Of a stretch of 64,000 nucleotides of DNA, positions 44,775 to 52,734 are shown in pieces. Each line of letters starts with the position of its first letter. Within the stretch, counting starts at the first letter, position 1. The position numbers were made by a program, and so were the translations under genes. Origin of the DNA: a virus. Under the pieces are notes generated by a model. That model had not been told where the DNA came from and made no database searches. It worked only from the letters and a program-made list of their open reading frames with translations. The stretch spans positions 141,909 to 205,908 of IMG/VR virus record IMGVR_UViG_3300046660_000219, one strand, 5' to 3'.

Positions 44775-45037
44775 AAGAAGATGTGATCATCTTGCGATGC
44801 GTCTACCGGCTTTAGAAAGCCTTGGATCGCGCCGTCAACGACGACGGCGGCTAGAAACCATCCATCGCGACTGGCAACCGTACAGTAGACATTGCCTTGG
44901 TGATACTGCCCATACCACCAGTCCATTGAGGTCATGTAAAGGGTAGCGGCAACACGTGTCTCGTACGGAGTTTCGAACAGGCAGATGGGATCGATGGCTT
45001 GATTGCTCCCTACCGTTACTAACTCATAGAGGGTCAT
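44765..45037 (-). CDS. Hypothetical protein, 90 aa
   Basis: ATG 45037 (GGGGACGACA upstream). MTLYELVTVGSNQAIDPIC, then YGQYHQGNVYCTVASRDGW: beta-rich, ends in DDHIFLGG inside the terminator. Overlaps the next gene by 4 nt. Confidence 0.65.
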   Translation of the reverse strand: MTLYELVTVGSNQAIDPICLFETPYETRVAATLYMTSMDWWYGQYHQGNVYCTVASRDGWFLAAVVVDGAIQGFLKPVDASQDDHIFLGG

Positions 45038-45255
45038 TGTCGTCCCCGTCGAATTTCGCGCATGGCGTCGCGCCGTAGGCGCGTGCCGTGTTGTTTGTCG
45101 TACGCCTTGACGACGGTGTCTAGGTTGCCGCCGACCTTGCGACCAAGCGCAAGGTTGAGAGTGGCCGCGCTGCACACCTCACAACGCCTATAGCGCTTCG
45201 GGTCGTACGTATGACCGCAATTGCTGCACGTCGTCTTAACGGGCTTCTGGGCCAT
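45034..45255 (-). CDS. Zinc-ribbon protein, 73 aa
   Basis: MAQKPVKTTCSNCGHTYDPKRYRRCEVC: Cys pairs at about 10/13 and 25/28, a zinc ribbon; the C-terminal helix is strongly basic (RLRRDAMREIRRGR). Likely nucleic-acid binding. Confidence 0.7.
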   Translation of the reverse strand: MAQKPVKTTCSNCGHTYDPKRYRRCEVCSAATLNLALGRKVGGNLDTVVKAYDKQHGTRLRRDAMREIRRGRQ

Positions 45256-45286
45256 ATTCGGGTTCCTATTGCCGGGGCGGTTAGGG

Positions 45287-45314
45287 CGACGCATACCATT
45301 TCTGATATGCGTCG
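45287..45314 (-). terminator. Hairpin between genes
   Basis: CGACGCATA / TATGCGTCG with 10 nt loop that contains ACCATTT. Between the 45327 stop and the 45255 start. Confidence 0.5.
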
Positions 45315-45326
45315 AGTAGAACCGTC

Positions 45327-45770
45327 TCAGTCGTACAGCGCCGACATGTCGAACTTGTCGGCCACGCTCCAGGCTTCCAGCTTGGCGACAAACACGTCTT
45401 GTGCTGCACGTATACGCGCCTGTTTGTCGGCGATGTTGGCGTCACCGGACATGGCGCGACGACAAGACGCCTGCTGATCATTGATGGCTTCGAACAAAAC
45501 CAAGATCGACGGCTTGGCGGCAACCTGCGACAGCTCGCCTTCGAACTTTACGCTCCCTCCGCTAGTGAAACTGAAAATAGTAACGATGCAACCGTTACCG
45601 TCCGCCGCCGCGTGCGACGTGGTCCCCATGTACGCGAATTGGGGGTTAGCCGTCTTCCAGGCTTTAGCCGCCGCTACAGCGACGTCCTTACCGTCGAAGC
45701 GAAACCCACTACCTTTGGTGGCGCTTAGCTCGTAGCTAAACGCAAGATCGGGATGCAGCGCTGTGTCCAT
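45327..45770 (-). CDS. Hypothetical protein, 147 aa
   Basis: Begins MDTALHPDLAFSYELSATKG; beta-rich centre (DGNGCIVTIFSFTSGGSVKFEGE), helical end. Not recognised. Confidence 0.65.
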   Translation of the reverse strand: MDTALHPDLAFSYELSATKGSGFRFDGKDVAVAAAKAWKTANPQFAYMGTTSHAAADGNGCIVTIFSFTSGGSVKFEGELSQVAAKPSILVLFEAINDQQASCRRAMSGDANIADKQARIRAAQDVFVAKLEAWSVADKFDMSALYD

Positions 45771-45773
45771 TGA

Positions 45774-45920
45774 TTATTCCTTCCACCATTTCTTGCCCCA
45801 AGGCTTCCACCACGGGTCATCGTCGTAGCCGTAGCCGGGAGGCGGCGAGCCGTTCCACGTCAGTAGAACGATCAGCAGCAAGACAAGCGCAAAAGCGCCG
45901 AGGCCTATAACGAAGCTCAT
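45774..45920 (-). CDS. Small membrane protein, 48 aa
   Basis: MSFVIGLGAFALVLLLIVLL is one transmembrane helix, then a Gly/Pro/Trp/Lys tail (PWWKPWGKKWWKE). Confidence 0.65.
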   Translation of the reverse strand: MSFVIGLGAFALVLLLIVLLTWNGSPPPGYGYDDDPWWKPWGKKWWKE

Positions 45921-46141
45921 AGGCGCTTTCCTTGAAAGGTATCGACGGTGCGGGCGAAGGTGACGCCGATACCGCACGACAGCGCGCCGGAGAAGAATTG
46001 CGCCGCCGTATGCGGGTCGATTTGCGTGTGCGTAAAAAGGTAGACCTTTGTCGCAGCGATCGCAACGACAACCGGAGTTGCCGCCACCGTACCCAACAGG
46101 TTCATAGCGAAGACGTAGGCGGTGCGTTTCATGCGCGTCAC
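45917..46141 (-). CDS. Membrane protein, 74 aa (GTG start)
   Basis: AAAGGGTAGCACC is placed correctly for a GTG at 46141 (the next ATG, 46132, would be too far). Helix AMNLLGTVAATPVVVAIAATKVYLF; second weak one near AAQFFSGALSCGIGV. Confidence 0.6.
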   Translation of the reverse strand: MTRMKRTAYVFAMNLLGTVAATPVVVAIAATKVYLFTHTQIDPHTAAQFFSGALSCGIGVTFARTVDTFQGKRL

Positions 46142-46152
46142 GGTGCTACCCT

Positions 46153-46413
46153 TTAGTTGAAGTCGAACACCCACGACGGGATCGGCGGGCCGGGAATGGC
46201 GGGGACGTTAGCCGCCAAGATGTGCCACGGCCAAAGCGCCGTGTAGTACGCGACGAACTTCGGGTTGTTGGTGGCGGGCATAGCGTTCTTAGCCATCATA
46301 GCCGGGATGAGGCCGACCATCACGTAAACTGAGATGGCGAGAGCGCCCCACAAAATGCGAGACTCGTTGCGCGCTTTACGAAGAGCGGCACGATCGGAAT
46401 CACTCATGCGCAT
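46153..46413 (-). CDS. Two-helix membrane protein, 86 aa
   Basis: SRILWGALAISVYVMVGLIPAM (18-39) and a weaker second segment (YTALWPWHILAANVP). AAAAGGGTAACACC upstream. First gene after the attenuator-like leader at 46455-46560. Confidence 0.65.
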   Translation of the reverse strand: MRMSDSDRAALRKARNESRILWGALAISVYVMVGLIPAMMAKNAMPATNNPKFVAYYTALWPWHILAANVPAIPGPPIPSWVFDFN

Positions 46414-46457
46414 GGTGTTACCCTTTTCATAGATTTAGACGGTTGGTCTACTGGAAA

Positions 46458-46498
46458 CCCCTTACGCATACTGGGTTGGGGGAGTTCTGCGTAAGGGG
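46458..46498 (-). promoter_or_regulatory. Attenuator-like hairpin in leader
   Basis: CCCCTTACGCA (46458-46468) and TGCGTAAGGGG (46488-46498) form a perfect 11 bp stem, followed by TTTCC on the minus strand. Sits between a mini-ORF (46528-46545) and the gene at 46153-46413, downstream of promoter 46595-46623. Confidence 0.6.
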
Positions 46499-46527
46499 AA
46501 ACCGGAAATCCATCCGATGGCCGGGCT

Positions 46528-46545
46528 TTACTCCGGCGGGTACAT
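46528..46545 (-). CDS. Possible 5-aa leader peptide (MYPPE)
   Basis: ATG TAC CCG CCG GAG TAA with an ideal AGGAGG 5 nt upstream. Pro-Pro-Glu is a slow-translating sequence. Located in the leader after promoter 46595 and before the attenuator-like hairpin. Confidence 0.4.
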   Translation of the reverse strand: MYPPE

Positions 46546-46594
46546 GTTAGCCTCCTGTGTTGTCTCCAACGCTTCTTAAGCTTCAACAAGCACC

Positions 46595-46648
46595 CTTGTA
46601 GACCCGTTAGAACACGCTGTCAACAGGGATAGGAAATTTTTCTGATTA
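46595..46648 (-). promoter_or_regulatory. Sigma70-like promoter with upstream palindrome
   Basis: TTGACA (46618-46623), 17 nt, TACAAG (46595-46600); TAGGAAATTTTTCTGA (46630-46645) starts 6 nt above the -35. Drives a 175 nt leader. Confidence 0.8.
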
Positions 46649-47152
46649 GCTCTCGCCAGCGTCCGTCACGTTGGAGTTCAGCATGCCTTGCAACATGAGC
46701 TTGATGTTATCGCGATCCTTGTCGTTAAGGTCCGCCGTTGCGTTGTCGCAGAGATCCCGCATGACCTTCAACGTCTCTGCATCTATGGTGTTACCATTTT
46801 CCAGAGAACTGTCAGCCACCTCTACCACGGCTTTAAGCGCCCGCGTGAAGCGATCGTGTCGATAGGTCGTTTCCGCCATCGCCTCTAGATACTGTTTCTC
46901 ATTCTCGACGATAGCTTGCGCACCGCCAATATCCGCACCCAGCGCGATGAGCTGTAGAATGTCCTGTTCACCGACGCGGCGACCCTGCGTGCGGAAGAAC
47001 TGCCGCTGATCAGCGGAGAACAGTTTTTCGTAGGCAGTACGTACGAAGACAGGAAAGGTAACTTTAGGTGAACTAGACTTAACGTTAGGGGTTGCATTTG
47101 TAGACGCGATAATACCGGGGGAGACGGGGGCGGTTACGATAGGGCGGGTCAT
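46646..47152 (-). CDS. Hypothetical protein, 168 aa
   Basis: Disordered N-terminus (Pro/Ser/Thr), then helical (YEKLFSADQRQFFRTQGRRV; ENEKQYLEAMAETTYRHDR) with an acidic C-terminal helix. Not recognised. Confidence 0.65.
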   Translation of the reverse strand: MTRPIVTAPVSPGIIASTNATPNVKSSSPKVTFPVFVRTAYEKLFSADQRQFFRTQGRRVGEQDILQLIALGADIGGAQAIVENEKQYLEAMAETTYRHDRFTRALKAVVEVADSSLENGNTIDAETLKVMRDLCDNATADLNDKDRDNIKLMLQGMLNSNVTDAGES

Positions 47153-47466
47153 TCTGATACTATTTCCTTATTCATGGCGTAATGTTTAGCAAAATAGTCC
47201 GCCCAGTCAACGTGCGGACCGTCGCCAAGACAAAGCGAAAAAACACGTAAGCGCGGGCGTGCTCCAGTGTCCCATGCGCAAATTAGCATGTCGTGTACGT
47301 TATGTCGGGCAATAATAGTAGAGTGACCCAACGAGCAAACCAACGCGCTGTTCAAGGCTCTGTAAGCCAAGGTGCTCAGATCGACAATGTCTGTTAGGTA
47401 ACCGACGTGCTGAATGCGACCTTGCCGCCAGCCCTTACTCAGCTCTATCAACGTAAAGGTATGCAT
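47149..47466 (-). CDS. Hypothetical protein, 105 aa
   Basis: MHTFTLIELSKGWRQGRIQH, alpha/beta with a HSTIIARHNVHDMLICAWD segment (HxH motif but no partner Asp/Ser signature of JAB enzymes). Overlaps the next gene by 4 nt. Confidence 0.65.
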   Translation of the reverse strand: MHTFTLIELSKGWRQGRIQHVGYLTDIVDLSTLAYRALNSALVCSLGHSTIIARHNVHDMLICAWDTGARPRLRVFSLCLGDGPHVDWADYFAKHYAMNKEIVSE

Positions 47467-47478
47467 CTATCGTAGACC

Positions 47479-47925
47479 TCAGTTTGGCACGAGGGCGTTG
47501 AGGAGAGGTTGGATCTTGGTGCGTAATGTGCGCGCGTCAACCAGAGCTGACACGTAAGTCAGCATGCGTACCACACGACGCTGTTCATGCGTTAGCAGCA
47601 CCACACGACAGGCCCAATCACGCTCGCGCTGTTCGATGATCTGCAACAAAGAAAAACGTACTGTTTCTCCGGTGACGATGTTGATACGCACGAATTCACC
47701 GGGTCTAGCCACAACGGTGTCACGCCCCGCCAGACCGATGATGAAAGCGCCGTTAGCGCCGGTTGTCGATACGGCGGTACTTGGTAGATTGGCGTTAAGC
47801 CATTGCTGAAACAGTACACGTGTATTGACATCGCCCATAACCGGGACTTCGTGAAAGGTAAAGAGCGCGCCAATAGCGATAGGGCGCGGCGGGGCGTAAA
47901 GAGCGTCAAGGTTGATGTTGGACAT
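47479..47925 (-). CDS. Hypothetical protein, 148 aa
   Basis: Beta-rich first half (PIAIGALFTFHEVPVMGD; NGAFIIGLAGRDTVVARPG), helical Arg-rich second half. The LAGRDTVVARPGEFV stretch is a turn of a small barrel. Not recognised. Confidence 0.65.
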   Translation of the reverse strand: MSNINLDALYAPPRPIAIGALFTFHEVPVMGDVNTRVLFQQWLNANLPSTAVSTTGANGAFIIGLAGRDTVVARPGEFVRINIVTGETVRFSLLQIIEQRERDWACRVVLLTHEQRRVVRMLTYVSALVDARTLRTKIQPLLNALVPN

Positions 47926-47951
47926 TGGGTTTCACCTAACGGAGTAGCGAA

Positions 47952-47978
47952 GTCGGTGAGCCTGTAAGACCCACCGAC
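47952..47978 (-). terminator. Hairpin after NAMPT gene
   Basis: GTCGGTG / CACCGAC stem with 13 nt loop; followed by the CAACACCGTTACTATTT flank, like the post-gene hairpin modules. Confidence 0.6.
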
Positions 47979-47997
47979 TGAACAACACCGTTACTAT

Positions 47998-49536
47998 TTA
48001 CGCGGCGGCGTTTCGTTGCACAATATGCCAATCCGGCTGACCATAGGTCAACGAATTGGGTGCGAAAGCTTTTTGGAAATCGTAGAGAACGAAAGCGTCG
48101 TCGTTCGCTGCCGTGCTGGTCGCCGCCGCGAAACTTAGGCCGTCAACCGTCCGATAGCAGTTAGCTGCGTTGTTCACATCGGCGAAACGATCGAACACAG
48201 TCTTACAGTAACCCTTGAACGACTTCTTGGTGCCGTCGTCGGTCTTGGGGTCTTTGAACAGCGCGCACTCGACGCCGTTAATGGTAGCGCCCGTGGCTTT
48301 CATTGCAAAACCCCAGGTGTCGCGGGTGTTGCACTGATAGGTGTACGACCCGATACCCAGTACGACGTTGTTCGACGCGAAACCCTTCGCTTCCAAGCGA
48401 ACGAAGATTTGTTCAGCGCGCGGCATGGTGATCGAGTCGCCGTAGATCAGGCCGATGTGCGAGTCGAGTTCTTCGTACCCTTTCGAATTGGTGGTCGTGC
48501 CGAACACTTCCGCAAGGAGTTCAACAGCACCCTTGAACGCAGGCGAACCGGGCTCGGCGTTCGGATCACCGCAGATGATATCGACAGGGTCGCCGCTGTC
48601 AGGACGGATCACCAGCTTACCGTTACGCGCCATGATCTTGCCCTTCAAGCGTGGCAAGATATCGGTCAACACGTTCCAGAAGTCCCAGGTGTCCGAGACG
48701 ATCGAGATGATGCCTTCTGGGTAAATGGTAAGTAGACGATCATACGTCTCGAATTCCGTGGACGAACCACCAGCGCACATGACGCTGTGTTCCGTGGCCG
48801 GGACCGTTCCGTACTGCGACATGTCGAAACCGGTGTACAGTTGTTCAGCGGCGAACAGTGCGGGAATGGTATCCGTGCCGTTGAAGAACAACAGATGGCC
48901 GATGTTGTAGACCATGGCCATCTCCGAACCGCCCATCATGCCGCGCATAGAAAAGTCATGGCATTGGAAGGGAACGAAGCTGCGATCGTTACAGGTTAGA
49001 TCCGCCCAATGGTCGCAGAGCTTGCGGTAGTTGCGAGCAATGGTAGCCATGGTTTGCGAGCCCCACATGAGGTTCGACAGTTCGGTCTCGACGTAGTTGG
49101 TCAACCACGCGAAGTCGTCATGCGTGTTGAAGATGGTGAAGTGCACGACGCCGGTTCGCGTTACCGTTCCTTCGGGAAGGTGAAGGACGTTCAGCGGCAG
49201 ATAGCCCAACGTGTGCAGGGCTTCAACATGCGACAGGTCGGGATTGTCTTGCTTATAGTACGCCTTGTAGAAAGCGTACATTTCTTGCATGACCTCGACG
49301 TTAGGGCGTGCGAACCATTTCGCGAACTCTTCCACGATCGTGCGCGCAGCGTACGAGAAGCCGAAGAACACGACTTCCGGTTCTTGCTGCCAGAGTTGCC
49401 GGTTAGTGAGACGCGCGATCTTGTCGCTACGCGGCGTCCACGTGGACAGCAGTCGGGTCATTCCAGTAGGGAATTGAAACTTGTGTTGACCCTTGTAGCC
49501 GTCAGCCAGCAGCATAGCCGGAATGAAGAATTGCAT
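47998..49536 (-). CDS. nadV: Nicotinamide phosphoribosyltransferase family (NAMPT/NadV or Namat)
   Basis: 512 aa, full length. PATEHSVM (246-253, active-site His250), IRPDSGDPVDI (310-320), IYGDSI (364-369), CNTRDTWGFAMKAT (402-415) and KDPKTDDGTKKS (428-439) follow the NAMPT layout, including the Arg/Asp that bind ribose and pyrophosphate. Classical product is NMN from nicotinamide and PRPP; in phage NARP1 systems the homologue instead attaches nicotinamide to ADP-ribose pyrophosphate. Follows the PRPP-synthetase-like gene at once, and no NMN adenylyltransferase was seen in the window. Confidence 0.9.
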   Translation of the reverse strand: MQFFIPAMLLADGYKGQHKFQFPTGMTRLLSTWTPRSDKIARLTNRQLWQQEPEVVFFGFSYAARTIVEEFAKWFARPNVEVMQEMYAFYKAYYKQDNPDLSHVEALHTLGYLPLNVLHLPEGTVTRTGVVHFTIFNTHDDFAWLTNYVETELSNLMWGSQTMATIARNYRKLCDHWADLTCNDRSFVPFQCHDFSMRGMMGGSEMAMVYNIGHLLFFNGTDTIPALFAAEQLYTGFDMSQYGTVPATEHSVMCAGGSSTEFETYDRLLTIYPEGIISIVSDTWDFWNVLTDILPRLKGKIMARNGKLVIRPDSGDPVDIICGDPNAEPGSPAFKGAVELLAEVFGTTTNSKGYEELDSHIGLIYGDSITMPRAEQIFVRLEAKGFASNNVVLGIGSYTYQCNTRDTWGFAMKATGATINGVECALFKDPKTDDGTKKSFKGYCKTVFDRFADVNNAANCYRTVDGLSFAAATSTAANDDAFVLYDFQKAFAPNSLTYGQPDWHIVQRNAAA

Positions 49537-49577
49537 GTTTGAGTGTCCCTTTGATGTGAGCGGTTAGAAATGGTATA

Positions 49578-50477
49578 TTATTGATTGCTGTAATCGAACA
49601 GCGACAGCACTTCAGTATAATGCTTCAGCAGCTCGTCTTTGCCTTGTGAGAAGAGGCCATGCGTGACGTAGAGCCGCAGGTTGTAGAAAGTGTACGTCGA
49701 GCGTAACAGCTCGGCGATGCTGACAAACGTTCGTCCGCCGTCGCACAGATCATCGATGACCCAGAACGATGCGCCCGACGGTTGGATATCTACCGTTACG
49801 CCATCCGGCGTTTGCGCCGAAACGATCTTGTGGCCAACGATACGCCCTTCAAGGTCGCGCATCTTATCAGCGTATATGATCCCCGTGCCGTAGTGCTTGG
49901 AGAAGGCTTCGGCGCGGGCCTTAGCGCCTTCATCCACGGCCACCACGAAGTCGCGCGACGATGGCTGGTAACCGTTCTCGCGTTCCATCGTCGCGATGAA
50001 ACAATCTAACGACGACATAACAGTAAGTGAAGACAGCTCAACGCCGTCATGGCCGTCCGTCGACTTAATTGCATTATGCAACACTTTTACGAATACATCG
50101 CTGTGTGGGTCATACACAACAATGTTCCAAAAAACAGTATGCAGCAGAAGTTTTGCCGTAACATCCGCCGCATTAACTTCACCGGGCTTCTTCTGTTTAT
50201 CCGCACGTTGGTCGGGAAACGTTTGGATAACTAGGGTGTGACCTTTCCAGCCGCCGACGTAGTGGGACGGAGGAAGTAGAGCGCCGATCTGAAACAACGC
50301 AAAGACCGCCTGCGGAAGGGTAGTTTTCATTGTTACCGTTATTTCATTAACACTAAACGGTGCGCGGAAGGCAAACGAGCCATCCGGATATTGATCGACG
50401 TCCAGGGCGACAGGCGCACCAGAGACCGTTTCGTGCATCGTGAACCACGTGCGCGCGTCGGGATTGTTGATCGGCAT
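49578..50477 (-). CDS. prs: PRPP synthetase-like (Prs; possible ADP-ribose pyrophosphate synthetase)
   Basis: 299 aa from ATG 50477. NIVVYDPHSDVF (118-129), VAVDEGAKARAEAF (179-192) and VIDDLCDGGRTF (240-251), the last being the PRPP-binding loop of phosphoribosyl enzymes, are all in the correct order for Prs. Usual reaction: ribose 5-phosphate + ATP to PRPP + AMP; homologues paired with NAMPT-like genes may use ADP-ribose. The N-terminal 60 residues are divergent. Directly upstream of the NAMPT-like gene in the same operon. Confidence 0.85.
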   Translation of the reverse strand: MPINNPDARTWFTMHETVSGAPVALDVDQYPDGSFAFRAPFSVNEITVTMKTTLPQAVFALFQIGALLPPSHYVGGWKGHTLVIQTFPDQRADKQKKPGEVNAADVTAKLLLHTVFWNIVVYDPHSDVFVKVLHNAIKSTDGHDGVELSSLTVMSSLDCFIATMERENGYQPSSRDFVVAVDEGAKARAEAFSKHYGTGIIYADKMRDLEGRIVGHKIVSAQTPDGVTVDIQPSGASFWVIDDLCDGGRTFVSIAELLRSTYTFYNLRLYVTHGLFSQGKDELLKHYTEVLSLFDYSNQ

Positions 50478-50490
50478 GGTGTATTGAACC

Positions 50491-50691
50491 TCAGTGAAGG
50501 GTTGCGCCAATGGCGGCAACGGCGAAAAAGGTAGCTGGTCCCGCAGCGGCTATCATAAAGACTAAATAGAAGGCGCTGAAGGCCCACGGGCTCATCGTAC
50601 TGATATACTTGTCGCACTTGCACGCCACAACCATCGACAGATACGACCACAGAATTGTGGCCACGGTAAATCCAAAGCAAGGCCAATTCAT
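50491..50691 (-). CDS. Two-helix membrane protein, 66 aa
   Basis: TVATILWSYLSMVVAC and FSAFYLVFMIAAAGPATFFAV are two membrane helices. Start after AAGGTAGCTACC. Confidence 0.6.
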   Translation of the reverse strand: MNWPCFGFTVATILWSYLSMVVACKCDKYISTMSPWAFSAFYLVFMIAAAGPATFFAVAAIGATLH

Positions 50692-50701
50692 GGTAGCTAC
50701 C

Positions 50702-50884
50702 TTAATTGGTGCAGTAGACTTGCACGTGGCGTAGATGGCGATCGAGAAGAATACTAGCTAGCGTACCGCGCTGTGCGGCGCTTTCCGCATCAGGTAACGC
50801 GCGTTTAGCCGCGTTACTCACAGGACCACGCGATTTAGTAAGGCTGCGCAATTTCTCGATAGTGATAGTTTCCGGACCCTTCAT
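50702..50884 (-). CDS. Hypothetical basic protein, 60 aa
   Basis: ATG 50884 (GGAGAACTTCG upstream). Thr/Ile N-terminus, then basic AAKRALPDAESAAQRGTL helix; ends HLRHVQVYCTN. Not recognised. Confidence 0.65.
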   Translation of the reverse strand: MKGPETITIEKLRSLTKSRGPVSNAAKRALPDAESAAQRGTLASILLDRHLRHVQVYCTN

Positions 50885-50916
50885 CGAAGTTCTCCATAAT
50901 AGTAAGATGGTGGCGA

Positions 50917-50944
50917 GGCCGGTAGGTACCAAAACCTACCGGCC
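50917..50944 (-). terminator. Hairpin between genes
   Basis: GGCCGGTAGGT / ACCTACCGGCC perfect 11 bp stem, 6 nt loop; no T-run on the minus strand. Ends the KGG gene; a CGAACGACGACCTTA flank follows, like the hairpin modules. Confidence 0.6.
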
Positions 50945-50955
50945 GAACGACGACC

Positions 50956-51165
50956 TTACGTTTGCGGTGTCGCGGTGCGACGGCTAGTCTTACCGCCCTT
51001 CGTACCAGCTAGGGAGGCCAGTTCCCGGCTCTGGGAGAACGAACGCTTAGCCTTCGGCACGGACGCACCGCCCTTGCGGGCGATTTCACGACGGCGATCC
51101 GGGTCCATAGCGGCGAAACCGCGACGACCGCGCGGAGCTTCCGTGGTGTTGGTGGTGTCGGTCAT
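50956..51165 (-). CDS. KGG-domain stress-type protein, 69 aa
   Basis: GFAAMDPDRRREIARKGGASV (16-36) and LASLAGTKGGKTS (50-62) are two copies of the KGG repeat (GFxxMDPxxxREIxxKGG; LAxxAGxKGG). Family members are small hydrophilic proteins tied to stress or DNA association. In a phage the role is unknown. Confidence 0.75.
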   Translation of the reverse strand: MTDTTNTTEAPRGRRGFAAMDPDRRREIARKGGASVPKAKRSFSQSRELASLAGTKGGKTSRRTATPQT

Positions 51166-51213
51166 GTAGATAGTTCCTTCTAGAAAAGGTAGCATTTGCT
51201 ACGGGTTGGAGGT

Positions 51214-51429
51214 TTACTTGCGCTTCGGCTGGCGGCTGGCTTTCTTAGCGGCCTTGCTACCTTTGTGCTTGCGCTTGTGCGTTGACTTCTTGCGTGGCCG
51301 GTCGTCACGAATGTAACGGTAGTCATCGCTATAATGCGACAACCCAGCGCCAGCGCTAGCTAGTGCGAACGACGCCACGGAAGCAGCCGCCGCCATTAGC
51401 GGCATGATGGTACGATTGCTAAACCCCAA
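51214..51429 (-). CDS. Lys-rich protein with hydrophobic N-terminus, 71 aa
   Basis: TTG start at 51427-51429 with GGAG 7 nt upstream, overlapping the previous stop; an ATG at 51405 is the alternative. Ala-rich N-terminal helix (AAAASVASFALASAGAG), middle DDYRYIRDDRP, then a histone-like tail (RKKSTHKRKHKGSKAAKKA). Possible export or membrane contact of the N-terminus. Confidence 0.6.
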   Translation of the reverse strand: MGFSNRTIMPLMAAAASVASFALASAGAGLSHYSDDYRYIRDDRPRKKSTHKRKHKGSKAAKKASRQPKRK

Positions 51430-51820
51430 GGTACGACTCCACGTTAGTATCCACGTGCAACGGAGCAGGCCGCCAGACGAGGTTTTCCGGCAGTTGATCG
51501 TCGTTCACAGCGCACCAGTGCTTGGTAGAGACGTCGCGCGCCCTCATCATAGCGGCGAAGGAGTGCTTAGTATTTCGCTTCCCTTCGACCTTGTAGTGAA
51601 AGCTGAGAATTTCGTCGGTGGTCTTACCGTAGAAACCCGAACCGGTACGACCCATCCCATCGAGTTCGTGGCGAGCGTACTGCGTGCCAGCCGGAGTCTT
51701 AAGCACACGAATGATCACGCTCGCACTTCTCATATCGAACGTGTTCGCGTCTTGGCGCTGAAAGACGATCGCATCGGCGCGGCCGAGTTCCAGAGCCTCC
51801 AGGGCGTCGTGTAGAAGCAT
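51419..51820 (-). CDS. Hypothetical protein, 133 aa
   Basis: MLLHDALEALELGRADAIVFQR: helix, strand, and a TSASVIIRVLKTPAG region; GGAGTAATAGTAAG before the ATG. Not recognised. Confidence 0.65.
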   Translation of the reverse strand: MLLHDALEALELGRADAIVFQRQDANTFDMRSASVIIRVLKTPAGTQYARHELDGMGRTGSGFYGKTTDEILSFHYKVEGKRNTKHSFAAMMRARDVSTKHWCAVNDDQLPENLVWRPAPLHVDTNVESYLGV

Positions 51821-51849
51821 CTTACTATTACTCCGCTAGTGAGTTTGCG

Positions 51850-52632
51850 TTATCCGATTTTCGCGCGAGCGCGGGCCTTAGCTTTTCGCGATTGCGGTGT
51901 GATGATAAAGGCTTTCAGTAGATCCTTCGGCGGGAAGTGAACGCCGACTCGCGCTAAACCTTTACACATGGGCGGATTGGGGGAGTCGGCGGTAACGCCG
52001 TAACCTTCGGTGTAGCCACCGGTGACTGTCCAAATGCTATCGCGCTGTGGATCGGGTTTCTTCTTGAAAGAGAAGCGCACGTCCGGTTTGAATTGTGAGA
52101 AGTCGAAATCGTGATCTTCAGCAGCCAGCGGTTCGGTTTGCAGAAGAATGGTAGCCTGCATCAGTTCTACGTTACTGAGGCGCAACTTATTGCCCAACGG
52201 CGGATTGGTGTCAGGCGACGTACGCACTGCGACTACTTCCCATAGATCACATTCGACGACGCGCCATTCCGTATCACCCGTCTTGGGGTATTTAAAGTAC
52301 ACGCCCGGCACGAATAGCTTACTATTTTCGTGAACGGCTTCACGAGCACGGGCCGTAATAGTTTGAAATTGTTTTTCGAACAACGCCGTGGCGCGGCGAT
52401 AGTCCACGAAGTCGTTGAGCAGTGATGTGCGCTCATCCGGCGTCATACTGTCCCAGTAGATGACAGCGCCAGACAGTTGCTTGGAGTCGGTGTCACCGAG
52501 TTGGTCGGTACCGATATGCGGTACGTCTACCCATACCAATGCACCGTCACGTGCGAGCGCAGCCATCAAGTCTTCGACGAATTGGGCGCGCTGTTCGCGA
52601 GTGAGTTCAGGATACAGTTTCTTGAGCGACAT
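51850..52632 (-). CDS. Hypothetical protein, 260 aa
   Basis: ATG 52632 (GGAGCACG upstream). Helical N-terminal half (LTREQRAQFVEDLMAALARDGAL), beta-rich C-terminal half with a basic Ala/Arg/Lys tail. First gene after promoter 52677-52704; no family recognised. Confidence 0.65.
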   Translation of the reverse strand: MSLKKLYPELTREQRAQFVEDLMAALARDGALVWVDVPHIGTDQLGDTDSKQLSGAVIYWDSMTPDERTSLLNDFVDYRRATALFEKQFQTITARAREAVHENSKLFVPGVYFKYPKTGDTEWRVVECDLWEVVAVRTSPDTNPPLGNKLRLSNVELMQATILLQTEPLAAEDHDFDFSQFKPDVRFSFKKKPDPQRDSIWTVTGGYTEGYGVTADSPNPPMCKGLARVGVHFPPKDLLKAFIITPQSRKAKARARAKIG

Positions 52633-52676
52633 GATGTGTCGTGCTCCGCAATGAGGTGGCTGTGTGGCGAACACGC

Positions 52677-52704
52677 AGTGTACCACAGTCAAGGCTATCG
52701 GCAA
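52677..52704 (-). promoter_or_regulatory. Sigma70-like promoter
   Basis: TTGCCG (52699-52704), 16 nt, TACACT (52677-52682); a TCGGCAAAAT half-palindrome overlaps the -35. Confidence 0.55.
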
Positions 52705-52734
52705 AATCTCTGTTAAATCAGAGCATTAGATGCA

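Noticed and set aside
46404-46589. Minus-strand ORF of 61 aa in the attenuator leader
   Set aside because: It starts upstream of the promoter start point (46595), lacks a ribosome-binding site and spans the hairpins; the MYPPE mini-ORF has a much better site.
47149-47466. A possible JAB/MPN deubiquitinase (HxH at HSTIIARHNVHD)
   Set aside because: The JAB signature H-x-H-x7-S-x2-D is not present; the histidines are not followed by the Ser/Asp pair. No JAB gene was found in the window.
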